From an uncultured Sphingorhabdus sp. (lineage in GTDB: Bacteria; Pseudomonadota; Alphaproteobacteria; Sphingomonadales; Sphingomonadaceae): a stretch of DNA of 64,000 bases. The notes beneath the pieces were generated by a model that saw only the letters and a program-made list of their open reading frames with translations, was not told the DNA's origin and did not search any database. A program made the translations under genes and the position numbers. Numbering within the stretch: the first letter of the stretch is position 1; each line of letters starts with the position of its first letter. The stretch spans positions 1-64,000 of the forward strand of contig CALMYW010000309.1 of assembly GCA_937873665.1 (NCBI GenBank), in the 5' to 3' direction. Shown piece after piece: positions 56,694-64,000 of this stretch.

Positions 56694-57736
56694 GCGCCCG
56701 CGAAGACTTCACTGCCCGCTGCAAAGAACGCATCCTTGTGTTCGACGGCGGATACGGCACTTCAATCCAGCGCTACAGACTGGAGGAAGCCGATTATCGC
56801 GGCGATCTTGATCTCGCGAAGGACCAGAAGGGCAATAACGATCTGCTCTCTATCACCCGGCCCGACATCATCGGCGCGATCCACGATGCCTATCTGGACG
56901 CGGGCGCGGACATGATCGAAACCAACACTTTCAGCTCCACCCGCGTGGCGATGGCCGATTATGGCTGTGAGCATCTGGTTCGGCAGATCAATGTCGAAAG
57001 CGCCAAGCTCGCCCGCGCCTGTGCCGACAGGGCCGAGGCGAAGGATGGGCTAAAGCGTTTCGTCGCAGGCTCCATCGGCCCGACCAACAAGACGCTTTCC
57101 CTCTCGCCCGATGTCAACGATCCCGGCTATCGCGAGGTCGATTTCGACACGCTGAAGGCCGACTATCGCGAGCAATGCGATGCGCTGATTGAAGGCGGGG
57201 TCGACTTTCTGCTGATCGAAACGATCTTCGACACGCTCAACGCCAAATGCGCGGCGATGGCAGCGCAGGAGGCGGCGGCGGCCTCGGGCCGCGATGTGCC
57301 GCTGATGATCAGCATGACGATCACCGACATGGCGGGCCGCAACCTGTCCGGCCACACGGTACAGGGTTTCTGGAACACCATCCGCCATGTGAAGCCGCTT
57401 ACTATCGGCCTCAACTGCTCGTTCGGCGCGGATCTGTTGCGGCCTTATCTCTCGGAACTTGCCAAAAATTCCGACGCGCTGGTGATGGCCTATCCCAATG
57501 CGGGGCTGCCCAATGAGCTTGGCCAATATGACGAACTGCCCGAGCAGACCGCAAAGCTGATCGAGCAATGGCTCGACGAGGGGCTGGTGAATGTCGTCGG
57601 CGGATGCTGCGGCACCACGCCCGCACATATCGCCGCGATTGCCAAAGCCGTCGCCGACCGTGCTCCAAGACAGGTGCCAACCGCGCCAGTGGTAACGCGG
57701 CTCGCCGGGCTGGAGCCCTTTGTGATGGCGGCTTAG
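56690..57736 (+). CDS. metH: Methionine synthase MetH, homocysteine-binding part (separate gene)
   Basis: This is a 348-residue homocysteine S-methyltransferase domain. It starts [14 protein letters not shown], and has the zinc cysteines in [11 protein letters not shown] and [16 protein letters not shown] (about 244 and 309). It is the first third of a full-length MetH; the remainder is the next gene. The two together (348 plus 878 residues) match the roughly 1200 residues of one-chain MetH. It overlaps metF by four bases. A 25-bp-arm repeat lies after its stop. Confidence 0.92.
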   Translation: MSAREDFTARCKERILVFDGGYGTSIQRYRLEEADYRGDLDLAKDQKGNNDLLSITRPDIIGAIHDAYLDAGADMIETNTFSSTRVAMADYGCEHLVRQINVESAKLARACADRAEAKDGLKRFVAGSIGPTNKTLSLSPDVNDPGYREVDFDTLKADYREQCDALIEGGVDFLLIETIFDTLNAKCAAMAAQEAAAASGRDVPLMISMTITDMAGRNLSGHTVQGFWNTIRHVKPLTIGLNCSFGADLLRPYLSELAKNSDALVMAYPNAGLPNELGQYDELPEQTAKLIEQWLDEGLVNVVGGCCGTTPAHIAAIAKAVADRAPRQVPTAPVVTRLAGLEPFVMAA

Positions 57737-57741
57737 CGAAG

Positions 57742-57831
57742 CGTCGCCCCGGCGAAGGCCGGGGCCGCGACAGGTTTAGCCTGCACCCATTGAGAAAACC
57801 TCCAACGGCCCCGGCCTTCGCCGGGGCGACG
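57742..57831. repeat. Palindromic repeat between the two metH genes
   Basis: A perfect 25-base inverted repeat has arms at 57742-57766 and 57807-57831, each containing the CCCCGGC-GAAG-GCCGGGG core. The 40-base loop is unstructured by eye. It belongs to the GCCCCGGCGAAGGCCGGGG type common in sphingomonads, different from the CGTCA(C/T)CCCCGCGAAG type elsewhere in the window. Confidence 0.9.
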
Positions 57832-57843
57832 AGTAAGAACAAA

Positions 57844-60480
57844 ATGAACCAGACCGCCAATACCGCCCGCCCCACCGGCTCCTCCTTCGTCAACATCGGC
57901 GAACGCACCAACGTCACCGGATCGGCCAAGTTCAAGAAGCTGATCCTCGCCGGGGATTATGAAGCCGCGGTTGAGGTCGCGCGTGATCAGGTCGAAAATG
58001 GCGCGCAGATCATCGACGTCAACATGGACGAAGGCCTGCTCGACGCCGAGCTGGCGATGACCACCTTCCTCAAACGCATAGCCGCCGAGCCCGATATCGC
58101 GCGCGTGCCGGTGATGATCGACAGTTCCAAATGGAGCGTCATCGAGGCGGGGCTGAAATGCGTTTCGGGCAAACCGGTGGTCAATTCTATCTCGATGAAA
58201 GAGGGCGAAGAGGCCTTCCTGCACCACGCACGCCTGTGCATGGCCTATGGCGCGGCCGTGGTCGTAATGGCCTTCGACGAAACCGGGCAGGCGGACACCA
58301 AGGAGCGCAAGGTTTCGATCTGCAAGCGCGCTTATGACCTGCTGGTCGGCATCGGCTTCCCGCCCGAGGACATCATCTTCGATCCCAATATCTTCGCGAT
58401 CGCGACGGGGATCGAAGAGCATAATAATTACGGCGTCGACTTTATCGAGGCGGTCAAGGAACTGCGCGTACTGTGTCCGCATGCGCATTATTCGGGCGGT
58501 CTTTCGAACCTGTCTTTCAGTTTCCGTGGCAACGAACCCGTCCGCCGCGCGATGCACAGCATCTTCCTCTACCATGCGATCCCCGCCGGACTCGACATGG
58601 CGATCGTCAATGCCGGGCAGCTCGATGTTTATGACACGATCGATCCCGAACTGCGCACCGCCTGCGAAGATGTAATCCTGAACAAGGACCCTGACGCGAC
58701 CGAGCGGCTGATCGCCCTCGCCGAACGCTATAAGGGCACCGATGCCGCACAGGAAAAGGCCGCCGCCGAATGGCGCGGCTGGTCGGTTGAACGCCGCATC
58801 GAACATGCGCTGGTCAAGGGAATCGACGCGCATGTCGTCGAGGATACCGAGGAAGCGCGCCTCGCGATCAAGGAACGCGGCGGTCGCCCGATCGAAGTGA
58901 TCGAAGGCCCGCTGATGGACGGCATGAATGTCGTCGGCGACCTGTTCGGCAGCGGCAAGATGTTCCTGCCGCAGGTGGTCAAATCCGCGCGCGTGATGAA
59001 AAAGGCCGTTGCCCACCTCTTCCCCTATATCGAGGCCGAGAAAGACGAAAACTCCAAGGGCAAGGGCCGGATCATCATGGCCACGGTCAAGGGCGACGTC
59101 CACGATATCGGCAAAAATATCGTCGGCGTGGTGCTGCAGTGCAACGGCTTTGAAGTCATCGACCTTGGCGTCATGGTGCCATGGCAGGAAATCCTCAAAA
59201 GCGCGGTCGAAAATGACGCCGATATGATTGGCCTGTCCGGCCTGATCACCCCCAGCCTTGATGAAATGGTTACGGTGGCTGAAGAAATGCAGCGGGCTGG
59301 CATGACGATGCCGCTGCTGATCGGCGGGGCCACGACGTCAAAAACGCACACAGCGCTGCGCATCGAGCCGGTCTATTCGGGGCCGACGGTACATGTGCTC
59401 GACGCCAGCCGCGCGGTGGGTGTGGCCTCCACCTTGGTCAGCGATACACTTGCCGAGAAATTTGTGGCGGATACCCGCTCCGAATATGGCCATATCCGCG
59501 ACGCGCGCTCGGGCAAGACCGCCAAGCCGCTGGCAACGCTCGAAGAGGCGCGCGCCAATGCCTTTGAAATCGACGAAAGCCTGAAACCCGGTGCACCGCT
59601 GCAACCCGGGGTGCATGTTTATGACGACTGGCCGCTCTCCGATCTGCGCGACTATATCGACTGGACGCCCTTCTTCCGCGCCTGGGAATTGCACGGCAAT
59701 TACCCCGCAATCCTCGAAGACGAAGTGGTCGGCGAAAGCGCACGGCAATTGTTCGCCGACGCACAGGCGATGCTCGACAAGATCGTTTCGGAAAAATGGT
59801 TGCGCGCAAAGGGCGTCGCGGGGCTATGGCCTTGTGCACGTGAAGGCGACGATGTTGTCATCTATCTCGACAACGAAGAGCATGTCCGCCTGCCCTTCCT
59901 GCGCCAGCAAGTGGCCAAGCGCGAAGGCCGCGCCAATATGTGCCTCGCCGATTTCATCAGCCCCGATGGCGACTGGATCGGCGGTTTTGCTGTCACCACC
60001 GGCCATGGCATCGGCACCAAGCTCGCCGAGTTCAAGGCCCATATCGACGATTATTCGGACATCATGCTGAAGGCGCTCGCCGACCGTCTGGCCGAAGCCT
60101 TTGCCGAGCGGATGCACGAACATGTCCGCAAGGAACTATGGGGATACGCCCCCGAAGAGCAGCTGACCAACGAAGCGCTGATCCGCGAGCAATATCGCGG
60201 CATCCGCCCCGCCCCCGGCTATCCTGCCTGCCCCGACCACAGCCTGAAGCCGGTGCTGTTCGACCTGCTCGACGCCACCCACCGCACCGGCATCACCCTG
60301 ACCGAAAGCTTCGCCATGCTGCCAACAGCGGCCGTCAGCGGCTTCTACTTCGGCCACCCGCAAAGCGAATATTTCGGCGTCGCGCGGATTGGCGAGGATC
60401 AGGTCGCAGACTATGCCGCACGGCGCGGGCTGGAGCTCGACAAGGCACGGCAATATTTGCGGCCGAATTTAAATGAGTGA
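57844..60480 (+). CDS. metH: Methionine synthase MetH, folate-, cobalamin- and SAM-binding part
   Basis: This is an 878-residue protein. It has the pterin-binding domain ([20 protein letters not shown], about 15-34), the cobalamin domain with [20 protein letters not shown] (D-x-H-x-x-G, about 417-436) and [11 protein letters not shown], and the C-terminal reactivation domain with [10 protein letters not shown] and [20 protein letters not shown]. It transfers the methyl group of methyl-THF through cobalamin to homocysteine bound by the separate domain. The ATG at 57844 follows the repeat; the open frame before it is repeat-derived. Confidence 0.96.
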   Translation: MNQTANTARPTGSSFVNIGERTNVTGSAKFKKLILAGDYEAAVEVARDQVENGAQIIDVNMDEGLLDAELAMTTFLKRIAAEPDIARVPVMIDSSKWSVIEAGLKCVSGKPVVNSISMKEGEEAFLHHARLCMAYGAAVVVMAFDETGQADTKERKVSICKRAYDLLVGIGFPPEDIIFDPNIFAIATGIEEHNNYGVDFIEAVKELRVLCPHAHYSGGLSNLSFSFRGNEPVRRAMHSIFLYHAIPAGLDMAIVNAGQLDVYDTIDPELRTACEDVILNKDPDATERLIALAERYKGTDAAQEKAAAEWRGWSVERRIEHALVKGIDAHVVEDTEEARLAIKERGGRPIEVIEGPLMDGMNVVGDLFGSGKMFLPQVVKSARVMKKAVAHLFPYIEAEKDENSKGKGRIIMATVKGDVHDIGKNIVGVVLQCNGFEVIDLGVMVPWQEILKSAVENDADMIGLSGLITPSLDEMVTVAEEMQRAGMTMPLLIGGATTSKTHTALRIEPVYSGPTVHVLDASRAVGVASTLVSDTLAEKFVADTRSEYGHIRDARSGKTAKPLATLEEARANAFEIDESLKPGAPLQPGVHVYDDWPLSDLRDYIDWTPFFRAWELHGNYPAILEDEVVGESARQLFADAQAMLDKIVSEKWLRAKGVAGLWPCAREGDDVVIYLDNEEHVRLPFLRQQVAKREGRANMCLADFISPDGDWIGGFAVTTGHGIGTKLAEFKAHIDDYSDIMLKALADRLAEAFAERMHEHVRKELWGYAPEEQLTNEALIREQYRGIRPAPGYPACPDHSLKPVLFDLLDATHRTGITLTESFAMLPTAAVSGFYFGHPQSEYFGVARIGEDQVADYAARRGLELDKARQYLRPNLNE

Positions 60481-60500
60481 AGGGGAGCTAGTTGATGGAT

Positions 60501-61568
60501 TTATGAGCTCAAGCCATCGAGCAGAGCGTCTCGCAGAGCCTCTTCAACTGCAGAAATAATAGTCTTTGTAATTCGACCGCCGATTAAGTCCCGCAGCTTT
60601 TCGTCGATTGTTGTTTGGGGATTTGCAACGAAAAAGTCCCAGCTGTTGTAGGCAGCTATGGTGCTAAATCGAGGCAATAACCCATTCAGAACCGCATCAT
60701 TAGCATATGTCCCACCACACAGCGCTTTATTTGGCGTTAGCGGAAATAATGCACCTCTCAGCCCAGCTGCTCCGACAAATGAAGCAGGGATTACTCCTTC
60801 GTCTGCGTCATCCACTATGATGACGCAATCAGGCAGTATCAAAGGCTGATGGGTTTCGACTACTCTCCATGGCAGTCGACTGAATGCTTCAACGCGTTTC
60901 TCTGGCTCCACGTCTTCAGATAGAATATTTTTGTGAGCCTCCGCAGCGAGGGCCGAGAAATCGATGCCTGAATAAGGCGCAAACATCTGGGGGATGGCCT
61001 TTTCAAAGTTTGAATCCCAATTGCGATTCACATGTCGAAATGCAAATATTCTAAATTCATGTCGAGACATTCCCGATTTTCGAATTTTCGCTTTGTTTTC
61101 ATTGTAAAATTGGTCGAGCCGAACCTTGAGTTTTCCGCTTGGTTCGCTCCCGGACAAACCTAAAATCTGTCGCAACTTCTGTGAGTTAGAAAACACATCC
61201 ATTGCTTTACGAATGGCATATTCACTTCCTGCCGACATGGCTTCGCGTAAGTTTGCTCCTCTTACTGAAAGGTGGCAGAGTAGTCTGGAAGCCGCTTCTG
61301 AATCTATGCTTCTGTCGTGTGGCGCATCAATCAATGATCGGTGTATTTTGGCATACTCAATCTCTGCGCCGGTAATGATGTCGTCGAGCGTAGCTTCGTC
61401 GTCATTTTTGGCAGAGTAAAACTCACGTGCAGCGCCAATCCCATCGGGAGCGGAAATAAAAGTTCGTTCGCGTTGAAAGACTCTGACTTGCTTTTTCTTA
61501 CCTTTGGCGTCCTCGCCAAACTCCCGGAGGACAAATTGGGGTATGAAGTGCTGTTTGCGTCCTGACAT
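60501..61568 (-). CDS. DUF4238 domain-containing protein
   Basis: This is a 355-residue protein with the DUF4238 opening QHFIPQFVLREFG at residues 6-18. The middle is charged (RHEFRIFAFRHVNRNWDSNF), and the second half has LPDCVIIVDDADEGVIP and FFVANPQTTIDEKLRDLI. The DUF has no settled function. The DNA from about 60490 to 61870 is clearly AT-richer than its neighbours and codon choice is less GC-biased, which suggests acquisition by transfer. No mobility gene is nearby. It converges on metH with a gap of 20 bases. Confidence 0.86.
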   Translation of the reverse strand: MSGRKQHFIPQFVLREFGEDAKGKKKQVRVFQRERTFISAPDGIGAAREFYSAKNDDEATLDDIITGAEIEYAKIHRSLIDAPHDRSIDSEAASRLLCHLSVRGANLREAMSAGSEYAIRKAMDVFSNSQKLRQILGLSGSEPSGKLKVRLDQFYNENKAKIRKSGMSRHEFRIFAFRHVNRNWDSNFEKAIPQMFAPYSGIDFSALAAEAHKNILSEDVEPEKRVEAFSRLPWRVVETHQPLILPDCVIIVDDADEGVIPASFVGAAGLRGALFPLTPNKALCGGTYANDAVLNGLLPRFSTIAAYNSWDFFVANPQTTIDEKLRDLIGGRITKTIISAVEEALRDALLDGLSS

Positions 61569-61877
61569 CTGTTCGAAATGGGAATGATGGAGGGATTATC
61601 AATGCGTCGCTCCAGTGCATTTTCGTGAAAGTTGCGTGCCCCCTCTCCCTATGGGAGAAGGACCAGATGTTCTCGCTTGAAATGTAGGACTTGTTTTGCC
61701 AGCCTCTCCTCGCCCACCGCCGATGCGGTACGGCTGGCTCTTTGATAGTGTGAGCCCTTTCTCCCAAAATCGCCGCCGCACCCATCGCTCCAGATGTTGG
61801 AAATTTCCTGTCGCGGGGGTGGAATGTTTGAACGTGATATGGTGTCAGTTTTGTCAACTTTCGAGCCAGCCGTTAAG
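61569..61877. other. AT-richer intergenic stretch with no gene seen
   Basis: This 309-base gap between the DUF4238 gene and the antiporter contains no credible open frame. It contains an imperfect palindrome, CCCTCTCCCT-ATGGGAGAAGG, near 61641-61663. The rest shows no promoter, terminator or RNA gene that I can support. Confidence 0.6.
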
Positions 61878-63089
61878 TCAACCCCGCTTCGCAATCACCT
61901 CCGCCAGCGCCTTCAGCTTGGGCGTGACCACCGGGATCGTCAGCATTGTCGAGGCCACCGCCATCAGCAGCAAAGCCGTGAAGGTCTCGTTGGTGATGAT
62001 GGCCTTATCGAGCAGGATGTTAGCGAAGATGATCATGATCAGCGCCTTGGTCTGCAACAGCCAGCCGATGATCGACGCCTCACCCTTCTCCCACTTCAAT
62101 ATGCGCCCTGCGATATGGATGCCCGCGAGCTTGCCGACGACTGCCGCGACCAATAGCAGGGCCGCCGCGCCGAACACCGCAACCCCGCCGACATCCCATT
62201 GGGTGCGCAGCCCGGTCGACAGGAAAAACACCGGCATGACCGCCAGCAATATCGTGTTGCGGAAATTGTCCATGTCTTTGAGCGTGAACCATTTGCTGTC
62301 GAGCACAGCGCCGGCCAGAAACGCGCCGACCATATAGTGCAGCCCCGCCCAGTCGGCTGCGAGGCCGGATGCCGCAAGCCAGATGAGCCCGGCATACCAG
62401 CGATCCCGTTCCGGAATTCGCACCATCAGCTTGCGGATTGCAAAGGTCAGTGCGCCGAACAAGACGAGGAACGCGCCCTGCCGCCCGATCCTCTCCCAAT
62501 CGAGCAGGATCAGCGCGAGCACGCCCCAGATCGCGATATCGTCAAGGCTGGCGTAACGCAGGATGCGCTGGCCGATGGGTTGGCGCAAAATCTCCATCTT
62601 TTCCATGAAAAGCACGAGGATCGGCAGTGCAGTGACCGCACAGGCCATGCCGATGCCGAGAATGACTTGCCAGCGCGCGCCTTTATCCCCCGCCCAGCCA
62701 TCACCGGTTTGCAGCAGCAATATGGCCGCCAGACTGCCGAACAATAGCGGTGTGAACAGCGCAAAGCCTGCCGTCACCCCGGTTTCGCGGCGCCGTTTCC
62801 ATGCCTCTTCCAGATCAAGTTCGATCCCCGCGACCCAGACAAACATCATAACCGCCCACCAGGCAACACCGTTCAATGCGGTGACCACTTCAGGCCGGAA
62901 GACGAAGCTGTAATAATCGGGGAAGGCCGCTCCCAGCACGCCAGGGCCGAGCAAGATGCCCGCGACGATCTGAACCACCACCAGCGGCGCATAATATTCG
63001 GTCCGCCCCAGCCGCCAGACCAGATAGGGCAATGTGAAGATGATCAGCATCGCCAACAGGAAAACTTCGGTCGTGGTAACCGCGTGCAT
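61878..63089 (-). CDS. Cation:proton antiporter (CPA2 family)
   Basis: This is a protein of about 403 residues with eleven or twelve hydrophobic helices. It has IVAGILLGPGVLGAAFPDYY near residue 45, VWVAGIELDLEEAWKRR (about 85) and YASLDDIAIWGVLALILLDW (about 184), the paired-aspartate region of CPA2 Na+/H+ or K+/H+ exchangers. LHYMVGAFLAGAVLDSKWF and FFLSTGLRTQWDVGG follow. I chose the ATG at 63089 because GGAGGG lies five bases before it; ATGs at 63107 and 63134 are also in frame. No regulatory TrkA domain is attached. Confidence 0.92.
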   Translation of the reverse strand: MHAVTTTEVFLLAMLIIFTLPYLVWRLGRTEYYAPLVVVQIVAGILLGPGVLGAAFPDYYSFVFRPEVVTALNGVAWWAVMMFVWVAGIELDLEEAWKRRRETGVTAGFALFTPLLFGSLAAILLLQTGDGWAGDKGARWQVILGIGMACAVTALPILVLFMEKMEILRQPIGQRILRYASLDDIAIWGVLALILLDWERIGRQGAFLVLFGALTFAIRKLMVRIPERDRWYAGLIWLAASGLAADWAGLHYMVGAFLAGAVLDSKWFTLKDMDNFRNTILLAVMPVFFLSTGLRTQWDVGGVAVFGAAALLLVAAVVGKLAGIHIAGRILKWEKGEASIIGWLLQTKALIMIIFANILLDKAIITNETFTALLLMAVASTMLTIPVVTPKLKALAEVIAKRG

Positions 63090-63295
63090 ATACCCTCCGC
63101 TCGCCATCGATTCTGTGTCGACAGTCAGGATCAAGAACTAGCATCATAGGCGCCCGTCGCAAGCGCAGCAGGACCAGTGAATCATGAATAGCTATGTCCC
63201 CGAAGCGGACAGAAGAAGGCATCTGTGGTTAACCCGCTGGCGGGAATCGCCGGAAGCAGGCACATTCGACTCAAAGCCAAATCGGAAGATATATC

Positions 63296-64000
63296 ATGAA
63301 CCGTATCCCGTTCTTCCTCATTCCCGCCATTACCGCGATTGCCGCCGTCTCGGCAGCGGCCCAGCAAGGCATGGCGCCGTTTCAGGTTGCCGAAACCGGA
63401 CGGACCTATTCGCGTCTGGCCGATGCCATCGAGGCGATAGGCGACGCGCAAGGAACGATACTGATTGCCCCCGGCACCTATCGCGAATGCGCGGTGCAAT
63501 CTGCAGGCCACATCTCGTTCAAAGCCGAAGTCGCTGGCCGGTCGATCTTTGACGGCGATATTTGCGAGGGCAAGGCAGCATTGGTGCTGCGGGGCCGATC
63601 GGCCGCCGTTGACGGTATCATCTTCCAGAACATGGCTGTGCCTGATGGCAATGGCGCAGGCATCCGTCTGGAAAAGGGCAATCTGGCCGTCACCCGTTCG
63701 GTCTTTCGCAACAGCGAACAAGGCATCTTGACCGCCCAGGATCCGGCAGGAGAAATCGTAATCGACCAGACGACATTCAGCGAACTGGGCCGTTGCGACA
63801 GGGGGCTTTCCTGCGCGCACAGCATCTATATCGGTGACTTTGCCTCGTTGACCGTCACCCGCAGCCGTTTCGAGCGCGGCAATGGCGGGCATTACATCAA
63901 AAGCCGTGCTGCCACCGCGATCATCCAGAACAATGCCTTTGACGATACGCGCGGGCAGGCAACCAATTATATGATCGACCTGCCCGGCGGGGCCACCGGC
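63296..64000 (+). CDS. Right-handed parallel beta-helix protein (3' end outside window)
   Basis: The open frame runs from ATG 63296 to the window end (235 codons). It has a signal peptide (NRIPFFLIPAITAIAAVSAA), then a domain of short beta-rich repeats with GTILIAPGTYREC, VDGIIFQNMAV, NLAVTRSVFRNSEQGIL, FSELGRCDRGLSCAHSIYIG and GHYIKSRAATAIIQNNAF. This is the pattern of periplasmic carbohydrate-binding or -cleaving beta-helices and of NosD-like proteins. Cysteine pairs (RCDRGLSC) may form a disulfide. The catalytic part, if any, is beyond the window. Confidence 0.78.
   Translation, partial: MNRIPFFLIPAITAIAAVSAAAQQGMAPFQVAETGRTYSRLADAIEAIGDAQGTILIAPGTYRECAVQSAGHISFKAEVAGRSIFDGDICEGKAALVLRGRSAAVDGIIFQNMAVPDGNGAGIRLEKGNLAVTRSVFRNSEQGILTAQDPAGEIVIDQTTFSELGRCDRGLSCAHSIYIGDFASLTVTRSRFERGNGGHYIKSRAATAIIQNNAFDDTRGQATNYMIDLPGGATG

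Noticed and set aside
57733..59103. 456-codon minus-strand open frame opposite metH
   Set aside because: Antisense shadow of a strongly recognised gene; low-complexity charged composition and no start signal.
56690..60480. metH as a frameshifted pseudogene
   Set aside because: Both parts are full-length domains with their own start codons, the break lies at a domain boundary and all active-site motifs are intact, so a natural two-gene form is more likely.
60501..61568. DUF4238 gene as part of a new defence system
   Set aside because: It stands alone, with no nuclease, toxin or partner gene; evidence supports only a probable acquired gene.

Overview
The window reads as an ordinary chromosomal segment of an alphaproteobacterium of the order Sphingomonadales, near Sphingopyxis/Sphingorhabdus. 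This is an inference from protein style, gene order and repeats, not from a database search. The DNA is fairly GC-rich and densely coded. It has many ATGA/GTGA start-stop overlaps and carries the palindromic repeats often seen between sphingomonad genes. No tRNA, rRNA, CRISPR array, transposase or prophage was seen.

Layout. Positions 1-7.5 kb: the end of infC, then on the minus strand a complete aa3-type cytochrome c oxidase operon (ctaC, ctaD, ctaB, a 58-residue membrane protein, ctaG, ctaE, a DUF983 protein, SURF1, a TauE/SafE permease). 7.7-10.7 kb: pyrE-pdxJ-acpS-lepB plus a small membrane protein, nearly all translationally coupled. 10.8-20.2 kb: a TonB-dependent receptor, an Atm1-type ABC exporter that seems to have lost its H-loop segment, recQ behind a perfect alphaproteobacterial LexA box, a rhodanese-like protein, a sterol desaturase and a GMC oxidoreductase. 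20.3-26.8 kb: an XRE regulator with a membrane partner, panB, the conserved yfgM-bamB-der block, a lone Hpt protein, and bfr/bfd. 26.8-44.8 kb: DUF418, coq4, purL, xseB-ispA-coaD, an acyl-CoA synthetase, gyrB, ygfZ, pyrC, rarD, and several small envelope proteins and lipoproteins.

44.9-49.9 kb: a minus-strand catabolic operon (acyl-CoA dehydrogenase, enoyl-CoA hydratase, acyl-CoA ligase, cytochrome P450) behind a 9-bp-arm inverted repeat. 50-54.5 kb: an SH3-like secreted protein, a HerA-like ATPase, a class A beta-lactamase-like lipoprotein and two small lipoproteins. 54.7-60.5 kb: a methionine/one-carbon operon made of an ArsR-methyltransferase fusion, metF and a MetH split into two genes, with a perfect 20-bp palindrome overlapping the predicted promoter. 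60.5-61.9 kb: an AT-richer patch with a DUF4238 gene. 61.9-64 kb: a cation/proton antiporter and the start of a secreted beta-helix protein cut by the window end.

The most unusual points are the H-loop-less ABC exporter, the ArsR-methyltransferase regulator with its palindrome, the SOS box before recQ, an internal terminator in the cox operon, and repeat elements that have become part of coding sequence. I saw no convincing wholly new multi-gene system. The ArsR-methyltransferase/met operon and the P450 operon are the best candidates for new biology. Start sites were chosen from ribosome-binding sites, overlaps and family alignments by eye.
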